From Candidatus Heimdallarchaeota archaeon (GTDB lineage Archaea; Asgardarchaeota; Heimdallarchaeia; Heimdallarchaeales; Heimdallarchaeaceae): DNA of 64,000 bases. The notes under the pieces were generated by a model. It ran no database searches, was not told where the DNA came from, and saw nothing but the letters and a program-made list of their open reading frames with translations. The translations under genes were made by a program, and so were the position numbers. Below, one piece after another: positions 1 to 8,982 of this stretch. Positions within the stretch are counted from its first letter, which is position 1. Every line of letters starts with the position of its first letter. Location of the stretch: the NCBI GenBank assembly GCA_030603365.1, contig JAUVXV010000009.1, positions 62,001 to 126,000 of the forward strand. Direction: 5' to 3'.

Positions 1-1256
1 TTTGTTTGAATCCTGATGGTTCTCTTTATACAGGACCTGTATGGCCTGGGGACTGCCATTTTCCTGATTTTACACAAGCACTAACAAGGGAATGGTTTGG
101 TAGTCATTTCAAAGCTTTAACTAATGTTGGAATTAGAGGGTTTTGGATAGATATGAATGAACCTTCAGTTTTCAATGAAAAAGGAACAATTGATGATGAT
201 GTTATTCACCCTGGTGCAGGAGAAGAAAAAACTCACAAAGAAATTCACAATCAATATGGTCACTTAATGGCTCAAGCAACATATGAGGGATTACAAAAAT
301 TACTTCCTAATAGTCGTATTTACATCAATTCTCGGTCAGCTTATTTAGGAACACACAGATATGCAGGAACTTGGACTGGAGACAATAATGCAGAATGGAA
401 TCATCTTCAAATTTCTATTCCAATGTTATTGAATATGGCTGTTTCAGGACAGCTGATGATTGGTCCTGATATAGGCGGTTTTGCAGGTAAACCCTCATCT
501 GAGCTTCTGACTAGATGGTATCAAGCTGGTTGTCTTTATCCATATTTCAGAAATCATACAATAAACAAAAAATGCTCCCAAGAACCTTGGGTATTCGGAA
601 AGAAAACAGAAGAGATAATTCGAAAAACGATACAACTTCGTTATTCCCTAATGGTATACATCTATAATGCAGTTCGTCAAACCTGCTTAACGGGAGTTCC
701 TGCCTTCAGAGCTTTATGGATTGATTATCCAAACGATCCTGTCGTATATATGAAAGAATGGGCGGAAACAGAATATTTATTCGGTAATAATCTTCTTGTA
801 GCACCAATTTTAAAGAGAGGAAGGCGCAAACGAGAAGTGTATCTCCCTTCAGGAAAATGGTATAGTTTTTGTGGTGAAATGGTTTTTGAAGGAGGTAAGG
901 TACATGAGATTTCAGTGCCTTTAGAAATGACACCTATTTTTGTTAAGGAGGGGTCAATAATTCCATACATTAGTGAAAACATTCAGCATACTGGAGAGAT
1001 ACAGGCTACTGAAATATCACTTCGCATTTATCCTAAAGATTCTGAAGCGAAGGTAGCTATTTATCTGGATGACGGTGAAACCTTGAATTTTGAAAATGGA
1101 GATTATGAAATAGCACATGTTGAAGCAGAAAGAAGAGCACAGGATACATGGTACATTCACGTTATAAGAGAAGGTAAAAAGAAGAAATTCATTGAGATAG
1201 GAGAAATTTCTATATTTGGTGAAGAAAAATCTAATTATCTCCTGTTTGAGAAATAA
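1..1256 (+). CDS. Glycoside hydrolase family 31 alpha-glucosidase, C-terminal part (5' truncated by window edge)
   Basis: NPDGSLYTGPVWPGDCHFPDF and GFWIDMNEPSVF catalytic-region motifs of GH31; frame stays open to the window start. Confidence 0.93.
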   Translation, partial: CLNPDGSLYTGPVWPGDCHFPDFTQALTREWFGSHFKALTNVGIRGFWIDMNEPSVFNEKGTIDDDVIHPGAGEEKTHKEIHNQYGHLMAQATYEGLQKLLPNSRIYINSRSAYLGTHRYAGTWTGDNNAEWNHLQISIPMLLNMAVSGQLMIGPDIGGFAGKPSSELLTRWYQAGCLYPYFRNHTINKKCSQEPWVFGKKTEEIIRKTIQLRYSLMVYIYNAVRQTCLTGVPAFRALWIDYPNDPVVYMKEWAETEYLFGNNLLVAPILKRGRRKREVYLPSGKWYSFCGEMVFEGGKVHEISVPLEMTPIFVKEGSIIPYISENIQHTGEIQATEISLRIYPKDSEAKVAIYLDDGETLNFENGDYEIAHVEAERRAQDTWYIHVIREGKKKKFIEIGEISIFGEEKSNYLLFEK

Positions 1257-1261
1257 AGATT

Positions 1262-1969
1262 TTAATCAAGAAATTGCCTAGCACTTCGCCAAGTAATTTT
1301 CTTGAAAGCTTCTCCATATTTTACGTAACCTATCCTACCAATCATCAGCATACCAGATATTTTGTATGCTCTAACTGGCCATTCACCATAAGCTTCTTCG
1401 TATACATCAAAGAATTCCATGATTCTATCTTGTTGATGTGTTACATCTACAAATACACAATTATCTAAAGCTGAATCTAATCCAATGTATGGAGTATAAA
1501 GACTAACGGGTTTTCTGTTTGGCTCAAAATTATCTTCTTCACTGTTGTATCTTGCATAGGAAATTGCATCAAGAGTTATATCATAGGTATAGCGGTGATC
1601 AGGATGTCCTGTACCAATGTTAGAAGATTTTCCCCATGTAATTATAATGTCAGGTTTAAGCTGTTTGAATATCTTAGCTAATTTCTTAGCATTCTCAACA
1701 GAAGGAAAGACCCCTGAATCAGGTAAATCTAATAATCTATATTGTGCACCAACGATTTTCTCTATTTTATTGACATGTCCTTGTCTCACAAGCATGATCT
1801 CTTCATGGGTGCCTTTAATTGAAGATGCATTTTCCCCATGTGTTAGAAGAATCACATATACTTTATCTCCTCTGTCACTGTGGTTCATTAAAGTCCCCAC
1901 AGCTCCTGCTTCATCATCAGGATGTGCAAAAACTGCAACAACATTTAATAGAGTGTGTTCTTTAGTCAT
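1262..1969 (-). CDS. PIG-L / LmbE family deacetylase
   Basis: N-terminal VVAVFAHPDDEAGAVGT and GHPDHR motifs. Confidence 0.9.
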   Translation of the reverse strand: MTKEHTLLNVVAVFAHPDDEAGAVGTLMNHSDRGDKVYVILLTHGENASSIKGTHEEIMLVRQGHVNKIEKIVGAQYRLLDLPDSGVFPSVENAKKLAKIFKQLKPDIIITWGKSSNIGTGHPDHRYTYDITLDAISYARYNSEEDNFEPNRKPVSLYTPYIGLDSALDNCVFVDVTHQQDRIMEFFDVYEEAYGEWPVRAYKISGMLMIGRIGYVKYGEAFKKITWRSARQFLD

Positions 1970-2028
1970 GCATTACATTATTATCATGTAATTAAAAAAA
2001 CAACTGTTTTACAAAAAAGAAAGATGGG

Positions 2029-3546
2029 TTAGTCTAGCCCATATAAGTAAGAATATTTCTCTTGCAAAAACTCAATCAGATATTTTGGACTGGGATACTC
2101 GCCTGTAACTATCTTAACTAATTCTGGAGGATCATAAAGGTTACCTCTCTTTTGAACATTCTCCGATATCCAATCTGTAAGAACATTAACTTCACCTTTT
2201 TCTAACCTTGTATCCCAATCTGGGATGTCTTGTATTAATTTTGCAAAGAATTGAGCACCATAAACATTTCCTAATGTGTATGTTGGGAAGTAACCAAATG
2301 AACCTCCACTCCAATGTATATCCTGTAGAACTCCATCACTAACGTTTTCCACATCTACACCTAGCATATCTTTCATTTTTGTGACCCATATTTCAGGAAG
2401 ATTATCCAAGTTAACTTTACCATCGAACATATCTCTTTCAAGTTCAAAACGAAGGATAATATGAAGATTATATGTAACTTCATCTGCTTCAACTCTAATT
2501 AGAGATGGCTCGACTTTGTTGATTGCGCGAATAAAGTCATCGTATTGAATATCTGCAAAAATGTCCCCTGTTAATTTCTTGAATCTATCAAGATAGAACC
2601 ACCAGAAAGATTTACTCCTACCAAGAATATTTTCATAAAACCTTGATTGAGATTCATGTATTCCCATCGAGCAATAGTTACCAACTGGTTGATAATGTAA
2701 TTCTTTATCCAAATTCTGATCATAACAACCATGACCACCCTCGTGCATTACTGCAAAAAGAGAACTTGTGAAATCATTGATGTTATACCTTGTTGTGATC
2801 CTGACATCATCATAGTCACCTGTAGTAAAAGGATGGGCTGCAACATCCAATCTTCCTCTTTCTAGGTCATAACTTAAAAGCTTCATAACATCGTTAGCCA
2901 ACTCTTTTTGGATTTCTAATGGCACTTCTCTAGTCATCAGTGAGTAATCTGGTTTGATTTCTGAACCCTGACACTTTTGTATTAGTTCAACAGTCGCTTC
3001 TTTGAGAGGATTGAATATCTCATTATATTTCTCACGATTCATTCCAGGTTCATATAAATCAAGAAGAACATCATATGATGGTAAATCAGGATTCAAATAA
3101 TTTGCATATTTTTGAGTCATTTCAAACATAATTTTCAAATGAGGTTTAAATGTTTCAAAATCATTGTTTGATCTTGCTTCTTTCCACTTTTCTGTAGATA
3201 TAACCGATGCTCTGGTGTATTCTGCTACGAAATCAGATGGTAGTTTGGTTTGCCGATCATACTCTCTTTGAATGAGGTAGATGTTTCTTTTTTCTATGTC
3301 TGAAAGCTTATCATAATCAGGATGTTCTTGAATCTCCTTGAGAAGTTTACCAATTTCTGAATCTGTTAGTTTTCCATGAGCAAGTTTTGCGATAAATGCT
3401 TGCTGTTCACTTCTTTGGATAACTCCTCCTTTGGGCATCATAACTTCAGTATCCCAACCTAGGAGCATTGCAATCTGTCCAATAACTTGTATTTCCTTAG
3501 TTTTTTCTAAGAGAATATCATATCTCTCTTTCATGATTATCAACAA
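2029..3546 (-). CDS. Carboxypeptidase Taq, metallopeptidase family M32
   Basis: HEGGH zinc motif followed by GIHESQSRFYEN, characteristic of M32. Confidence 0.93.
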   Translation of the reverse strand: MLIIMKERYDILLEKTKEIQVIGQIAMLLGWDTEVMMPKGGVIQRSEQQAFIAKLAHGKLTDSEIGKLLKEIQEHPDYDKLSDIEKRNIYLIQREYDRQTKLPSDFVAEYTRASVISTEKWKEARSNNDFETFKPHLKIMFEMTQKYANYLNPDLPSYDVLLDLYEPGMNREKYNEIFNPLKEATVELIQKCQGSEIKPDYSLMTREVPLEIQKELANDVMKLLSYDLERGRLDVAAHPFTTGDYDDVRITTRYNINDFTSSLFAVMHEGGHGCYDQNLDKELHYQPVGNYCSMGIHESQSRFYENILGRSKSFWWFYLDRFKKLTGDIFADIQYDDFIRAINKVEPSLIRVEADEVTYNLHIILRFELERDMFDGKVNLDNLPEIWVTKMKDMLGVDVENVSDGVLQDIHWSGGSFGYFPTYTLGNVYGAQFFAKLIQDIPDWDTRLEKGEVNVLTDWISENVQKRGNLYDPPELVKIVTGEYPSPKYLIEFLQEKYSYLYGLD

Positions 3547-3658
3547 TAGTGTTTGTAATTCATCTCGAAAAAAGACTGATAAATATTTGGTAATAACATA
3601 AGTCGAATGGCATATTATTTTCTAAAACTATAAAAGTGCAGTTGTACATTAAACTATT

Positions 3659-5980
3659 ATGCAGATTTCTGGTAAGTTAAAAGGAACTTTAGTTCTATTT
3701 ATAATCATAGCAGCTTCACCTTTTCTGTTTGTACAAGGTCAAACTGTGAATGAACAAAGTATCTCACTCAATGCAGGTCCAAAAGATTGGACTGTTCTTA
3801 TTTATTTGTGTGGAGATAATAATCTAGAATACTTCGCATTCGAAGACCTTAATGAAATGGAAGCAGCTGGAGGAACAACTGCAGATGTAAACATCGTTGT
3901 TATGTTTGACAGATGCGAGTATGAGTACGAAACACCTGAATACCCCAATGACTGGTCTGAAACAAGATACTATACAATAGTAGGTGATAGCAATACCTAT
4001 TCTTTCACTTCTCCAATGAACGTTTCTTTGGGAGAAGTAAATATGGGTGACCCCCAAAGTTTAGATGATTTTATCGATTGGGGGTTAACAAACTATCCGT
4101 CTGACAAAACAGCTTTGATTCTTTGGGATCACGGTAATGGGTTAGATGGAGTATGTTGGGATGAAGATAATGGTGATGATAATTTACTCATTGATGAAAT
4201 CTCTACAGCTTTGGATGGTTATTATTTTGATTTCTTAGGTTTTGATGCATGTCATATGGGGCAATTTGAAGTAATGTATGAACTTCAGGAATATTGTGAG
4301 ATTTACACAGCGAGTATGTTAAATGAACCTGGTGCAGGTTGGGACTATTATAATACTCTCTCATCACTTATTGCTAATCCAAGTATGGATGCAAGTGAAC
4401 TAGCACAAAATGTATGTGAAGATTATGTCCAATATTATTCAGGATATGACGTTGATGTTACGCTAAGTGCTTATAATACATCCGCGTTTACAGATGTAGA
4501 TAATCTTGTAGATGATTTTGTTCTTTCGATGGATGCATATCTAGATGTAGATGTTGCAGATGTTTTTGAAGCAAGAATTAGTGCTTATAGCGACCTATTT
4601 CCAGATACAATGTGTGATATCGAGGAGTTTTTTGATAATATACAAACCATTCCAGACCCTAGCTTAAATGCAGCTGCGAGTGCATTGAGCACTAGATTAG
4701 ATGAACTTCTTGTAGTGTCAGAATCTAGTTTTACTTTAAATCCTTATGGTATGTGGATATTCATTCCTGCAGTTCCGTATCATTACTTCAATGACTTTTA
4801 TATATATGCGAATCAAAGCATTGTCAACAGTTATTATAACAACTATTATGACTTAGATTTTGTTATCAATACAGATTGGGATAATTTCTTATATAAATGG
4901 AAAGAAGAATTGGAAATATTCCTGCCAGAGGTATCAACTAGTACCCCAGTAACTGATACTTTACCTGTTGGAACTTATACTTATCTACATGCGAATCTAC
5001 CAGACCCAGGTGCAGGTAATGCGTATCTAGCAACCCTTACAATGGATTTCACAGCTGATTATGATCTCTATGCTTGGTCAGAAGAATATCATTTTGGACT
5101 TCCTAATGGATTTGAACTTATTGGTCAGAATCCAATTGACACACCTGAGTCTCTCCTCATGGTAATCAATGGTCCTGTGCATGTGTTTTTCCTAATTCAT
5201 GCGTTCGATGGGTTTGGTGATTATACACTACAATTAGAGTTAGTTGAATATAGTGATGATGCTTTTGAAGAGAATGATGATTTCTTGAGTGCAGCTCCTA
5301 TAGAAACAAATACGGTATATGACTTGGTTTCAAATGATGTGGATTTCTTCTCTGTTGAGCTTACTGCTTTTATCGAGGTGGAAATCTTTCTAAACTTCAA
5401 TTACGATGTTGTTGATTTAGATTTATACTTGTTTGCTGATGAGGATACTATGCTTGATTGGAGCGAAGAATATACTAACAATGAATACATAAATTATATT
5501 CCAAGCTATACAGGTACATACTATATTCAAGTGAATTACTATACAGGTGCAATAGGTGAAGATTACACTTTAGAAATTGCAGAATCTGAAGGTCCGGTTG
5601 TTACGTCTCTATCTCACACCCCCTATACACCAGAATCAGGAGAAACTATTACGGTTACCTGTAATATCTATTCCATTTATGATCTGGTTGAAGTAACTCT
5701 AACTTTGAGCTATGATAGTGGTGCATGGGTATACTTTACCATGACTATATCGGGTTCCTCTTACTCTGTTTCTTTCACCCCACCTGATGGTACAGAGATT
5801 GTTCAATATTATGTCTATGTAGAAGATAATCAAGGTAACTTCGATGAAAGTCAGGTGAAAAATATTGGTGTTGAGTCAGGTTCTACAGCATTTGTGACTT
5901 TTCCATGGTTCTTAATGCCTCTGTTACTACTTGGATTGACCATTGCCAATCGTTTACTTATTTCAAAGAAAAGAAAATAA
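3659..5980 (+). CDS. Exported clostripain-like (C11) cysteine peptidase with C-terminal membrane anchor
   Basis: N-terminal signal peptide; DWTVLIYLCGDNNLE; catalytic His in LILWDHGNG and Cys in FDACHMGQFE; C-terminal hydrophobic helix plus KKRK. Confidence 0.88.
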   Translation: MQISGKLKGTLVLFIIIAASPFLFVQGQTVNEQSISLNAGPKDWTVLIYLCGDNNLEYFAFEDLNEMEAAGGTTADVNIVVMFDRCEYEYETPEYPNDWSETRYYTIVGDSNTYSFTSPMNVSLGEVNMGDPQSLDDFIDWGLTNYPSDKTALILWDHGNGLDGVCWDEDNGDDNLLIDEISTALDGYYFDFLGFDACHMGQFEVMYELQEYCEIYTASMLNEPGAGWDYYNTLSSLIANPSMDASELAQNVCEDYVQYYSGYDVDVTLSAYNTSAFTDVDNLVDDFVLSMDAYLDVDVADVFEARISAYSDLFPDTMCDIEEFFDNIQTIPDPSLNAAASALSTRLDELLVVSESSFTLNPYGMWIFIPAVPYHYFNDFYIYANQSIVNSYYNNYYDLDFVINTDWDNFLYKWKEELEIFLPEVSTSTPVTDTLPVGTYTYLHANLPDPGAGNAYLATLTMDFTADYDLYAWSEEYHFGLPNGFELIGQNPIDTPESLLMVINGPVHVFFLIHAFDGFGDYTLQLELVEYSDDAFEENDDFLSAAPIETNTVYDLVSNDVDFFSVELTAFIEVEIFLNFNYDVVDLDLYLFADEDTMLDWSEEYTNNEYINYIPSYTGTYYIQVNYYTGAIGEDYTLEIAESEGPVVTSLSHTPYTPESGETITVTCNIYSIYDLVEVTLTLSYDSGAWVYFTMTISGSSYSVSFTPPDGTEIVQYYVYVEDNQGNFDESQVKNIGVESGSTAFVTFPWFLMPLLLLGLTIANRLLISKKRK

Positions 5981-6003
5981 TCCTTTCTTTTTTTCTTTTT
6001 TCG
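5981..6003 (+). terminator. Pyrimidine/T-rich tract downstream of the C11 peptidase, putative archaeal-type terminator
   Basis: tcctttctttttttcttttttcg immediately after the stop codon. Confidence 0.4.
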
Positions 6004-6053
6004 CAGTTAAACAAAAATATATACTAGTGAAAAAGATTAGTTTTTAGATTGCA

Positions 6054-6950
6054 ATGCTCAAAATTCTAGGTATTGATGAAAATAAGTGCATTAAGTGTGA
6101 AAAATGTATTCCTTCTTGTAGTGTTAAACTATTCAATGTTATTAGAGAAACCAATATGGAGAAAAGAATCGAATTTAACGATCCTCTAAGATTCTGTTTC
6201 CGATGTGGTCATTGTATTGCTGTTTGTCCCACTGAAGCAATTCTCTATGAAGGAGCTGATCTACCTTATAATTTTAAAGAAGCAAAAAAACCTTCAGAAA
6301 TCATTTCTTATGAAAATCTTATGAAACTTATGAGGAGCCGAAGGTCTATAAGAATCTATAAAGAAGAATCATTATCTGAAGACTTGATAGATCAAATACT
6401 AGAATCTATGAGATACTCATTAAGTGCAAGCAATCGTCAAAACAGAAGATATTTAGTAATAACAAATAGAAACGACATTCGTTATCTCTCAGATCAAGTT
6501 TCAAAATTGATGGTTAAAGCGAAAAGACTTCTGGTATTCAAATATCTAGCAGTTCCTTTTACCAGCGGATTAGTCAGACGAAGATTACTAAATCCTAAAA
6601 CCAAAATCAGTATAAATAGATTTTTAGAAGCAAGAAAAAGAGGAGAAGATCGAATCTTCTTCAATGCACCTTGTGTTATTATCCTGCATGCACCACCATA
6701 TTCAAAGATGACAGCATCTGATTCCGCTATAGCTATTTCACATGGTATGCTAGCAGCGCAATCACTTGGTTTGGGAACCTGTTGGATAGGTTTTGCACAA
6801 GAATACCTTTGGAGAAGTAAAAAGACAAGAAAGGAATTGGGGATTCCAAAAAAGAACAATGTTTATGGTGTCTTTATTATAGGTCATCCTGATATAGAAT
6901 ATTTAAGAGCTCCACCAAGACGTGAAGCAAAAGTTGAATGGAAAAAATAG
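6054..6950 (+). CDS. Nitroreductase fused to N-terminal 2x[4Fe-4S] ferredoxin domain
   Basis: CIKCEKCIPSC and CFRCGHCIAVCP cluster motifs followed by a nitroreductase domain (MRSRRSIRIYK). Confidence 0.9.
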   Translation: MLKILGIDENKCIKCEKCIPSCSVKLFNVIRETNMEKRIEFNDPLRFCFRCGHCIAVCPTEAILYEGADLPYNFKEAKKPSEIISYENLMKLMRSRRSIRIYKEESLSEDLIDQILESMRYSLSASNRQNRRYLVITNRNDIRYLSDQVSKLMVKAKRLLVFKYLAVPFTSGLVRRRLLNPKTKISINRFLEARKRGEDRIFFNAPCVIILHAPPYSKMTASDSAIAISHGMLAAQSLGLGTCWIGFAQEYLWRSKKTRKELGIPKKNNVYGVFIIGHPDIEYLRAPPRREAKVEWKK

Positions 6951-6966
6951 TCTTAAAAAACCTACT

Positions 6967-7428
6967 TTACTCCTTTTTCACCTTTGTTTCTCCAGTTTTC
7001 AGGTTAAATGTATATATGTCTCTAAACTGTGGGATTTGAACACTTAGTTTTTCTAAATCAATTTTGTAAAGGAAGAATCTTGGATCTTCTGTAGATTCCC
7101 AAAATCCATCGAACCAAGGAATTGCACCAGCTACATCCATTTTAATAACTGAATCATCTATCAATAAAGCTTTTCCAGTTCCCCTAATAGTACTCATTTT
7201 TTCTTCATCATGAGGATTAATGGCAAATTCAACATTAACATTATTCTCTATTTGTCTGATTTTATCTCTCCCTGCAACACTCACAAACCAGCAAGCATCT
7301 TTATGATAAATCAATGCCATTGGTCTTACTCTAGGATATTTGCCATCAATTGTTGCTAGATACATTAAGGGTTGCTTCTTCAGGTAATCAATAACGTCTT
7401 CCAGCTTCATATTGATTATTTCATTCAA
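6967..7428 (-). CDS. Pyridoxamine 5'-phosphate oxidase-like flavin-binding protein
   Basis: LKKQPLMYLATIDGKYPRVRPMALIY. Confidence 0.85.
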   Translation of the reverse strand: MNEIINMKLEDVIDYLKKQPLMYLATIDGKYPRVRPMALIYHKDACWFVSVAGRDKIRQIENNVNVEFAINPHDEEKMSTIRGTGKALLIDDSVIKMDVAGAIPWFDGFWESTEDPRFFLYKIDLEKLSVQIPQFRDIYTFNLKTGETKVKKE

Positions 7429-7457
7429 GCAGATATATCTTTTTTCGTTAGAGGAAA

Positions 7458-7889
7458 GTGTTTTTTAAATTGAAAACTAAGAATATAATCATGTCTGACG
7501 ATAGAGAATATCCAATATCGATTAAAAATATCTATTTTCAAGTCAAAGTAACAGATTTAGAGAGAGCAAAGAAATTCTATGAAGATATATTTAATTTTGA
7601 GGTATCTTGGTATATGGGACCTGAAGCTGGTTGGTGCGAATTCTTCCTTCCAAATAAGGTGGCAAGACTAGGATTGAACCTAGTTGAAGAGGATCATGAA
7701 TATCTCCCAAACTCAGGTGTTCTAACATTCGATGTACCTGATCTTGAAACAACAAAAAAATATCTTGAGGATAAAGGTATAGAAACAACTGATATTGTTG
7801 ACCTACCTAAGATGGTTTCATACTTCAACTTCAAAGATTCCGAAGGTAACTCAATTCAAATTATTAGTGAACCCAGGATAAATGATTAA
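7458..7889 (+). CDS. VOC / glyoxalase family protein
   Basis: VKVTDLERAKKFYEDIFNFEVSW and C-terminal FKDSEGNSIQIISEP; start probably at the internal ATG near 7491. Confidence 0.85.
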   Translation: MFFKLKTKNIIMSDDREYPISIKNIYFQVKVTDLERAKKFYEDIFNFEVSWYMGPEAGWCEFFLPNKVARLGLNLVEEDHEYLPNSGVLTFDVPDLETTKKYLEDKGIETTDIVDLPKMVSYFNFKDSEGNSIQIISEPRIND

Positions 7890-8109
7890 TCTTCTCTCTA
7901 AAATTTTTTCTTTAGCTAGAAAAAATATCTAGATAATTCTCCGTTTTTCTATATTTCTAGTTTTTAAGCTGTCAGAACGTTCTAGACGCCGGTAGTATCC
8001 CGACAAAAAGCGAATTGTCTTCGTATTACTTTCGTAAGATTTTCATCTAGATAAAGAACCCAAATGGATAAAGTTTATTATTGACATTTCTTATTTTTGA
8101 TTGGTAATA

Positions 8110-8970
8110 ATGACGTTTTCAATAGTTGCATATGATTCTGAAAAGAAAGAATGGGGGGTTGCTGTTCAATCAAAGTTTATAGCTGTAGGAAGTATAGTTC
8201 CTTGGGGAAAAGCAAACGCTGGAGTTGTTGCAACACAAGCTTGGGCTAACACTAGTTATGGTCCAAAAGGTTTGGCACTTCTTGAACAGGGACTAACAGC
8301 AGAAGAGGTTTTGAATATTCTTACTAAACAAGATGAAAAAAGAGAGCATCGTCAAATAGGTATTGTAGATTCATATGGAAACGCAGTATCTTTCACTGGT
8401 TCAAAATGTTTCGATTGGGCAGGACATATAGTAGGTGAGAACTATGCATGTCAAGGAAACATACTTGTTTCAGAGGATACTGTTTTAGCTATGTCTCAAG
8501 CTTTCAGAGAAACTGAAGGGGATCTTGTGGACAAACTTCTAGCAGCTTTAGAAGCCGGACAAGAAGCAGGTGGAGATAGCAGAGGGAAACAATCAGCAGC
8601 TGTTATGGTATTCAAAGAGAAAGGAGCATATGATGGGAGAATGGATAAATTAGTTGATATTAGAGTTGATGATCATGAACATCCAATCAAAGAACTTCGA
8701 AGAGTGTTTGAATTATTTGATCTTTCTCTCCTCAAAAGAGATAATCCTAAGGATAAAGTGAAACTTGCTGGTGATGTATTGAAAACTGTAATAGAAGTTC
8801 TCAAGAAAGATGGTTTCTATGAAGGAGAGATAGATACCAAACTAGATGAAGAGACTAAGAAAGCTTTGAAAGATTGGATGCATACAAATAACTTCGAAGT
8901 GAAAGAGAGGGAAGATAACTACATGTGGGGAGCTGTTTATAGATATATAGAAAAAAGAGAAGAAGAATAG
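8110..8970 (+). CDS. DUF1028 family Ntn-hydrolase-like protein with C-terminal peptidoglycan-binding-like domain
   Basis: MTFSIVAYDSEKKEWGVAVQSKFIAVGS N-terminus typical of DUF1028; start moved from 8101 to the ATG at 8110. Confidence 0.85.
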   Translation: MTFSIVAYDSEKKEWGVAVQSKFIAVGSIVPWGKANAGVVATQAWANTSYGPKGLALLEQGLTAEEVLNILTKQDEKREHRQIGIVDSYGNAVSFTGSKCFDWAGHIVGENYACQGNILVSEDTVLAMSQAFRETEGDLVDKLLAALEAGQEAGGDSRGKQSAAVMVFKEKGAYDGRMDKLVDIRVDDHEHPIKELRRVFELFDLSLLKRDNPKDKVKLAGDVLKTVIEVLKKDGFYEGEIDTKLDEETKKALKDWMHTNNFEVKEREDNYMWGAVYRYIEKREEE

Positions 8971-8982
8971 TGGTAGAAAGAA

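Noticed and set aside
706-982. Two antisense ORFs inside the GH31 gene
   Set aside because: They overlap a strongly supported GH31 coding region and show no family motif.
1617-1991. 124-aa plus-strand ORF
   Set aside because: Fully antisense to the PIG-L deacetylase, low-complexity translation; typical shadow ORF.
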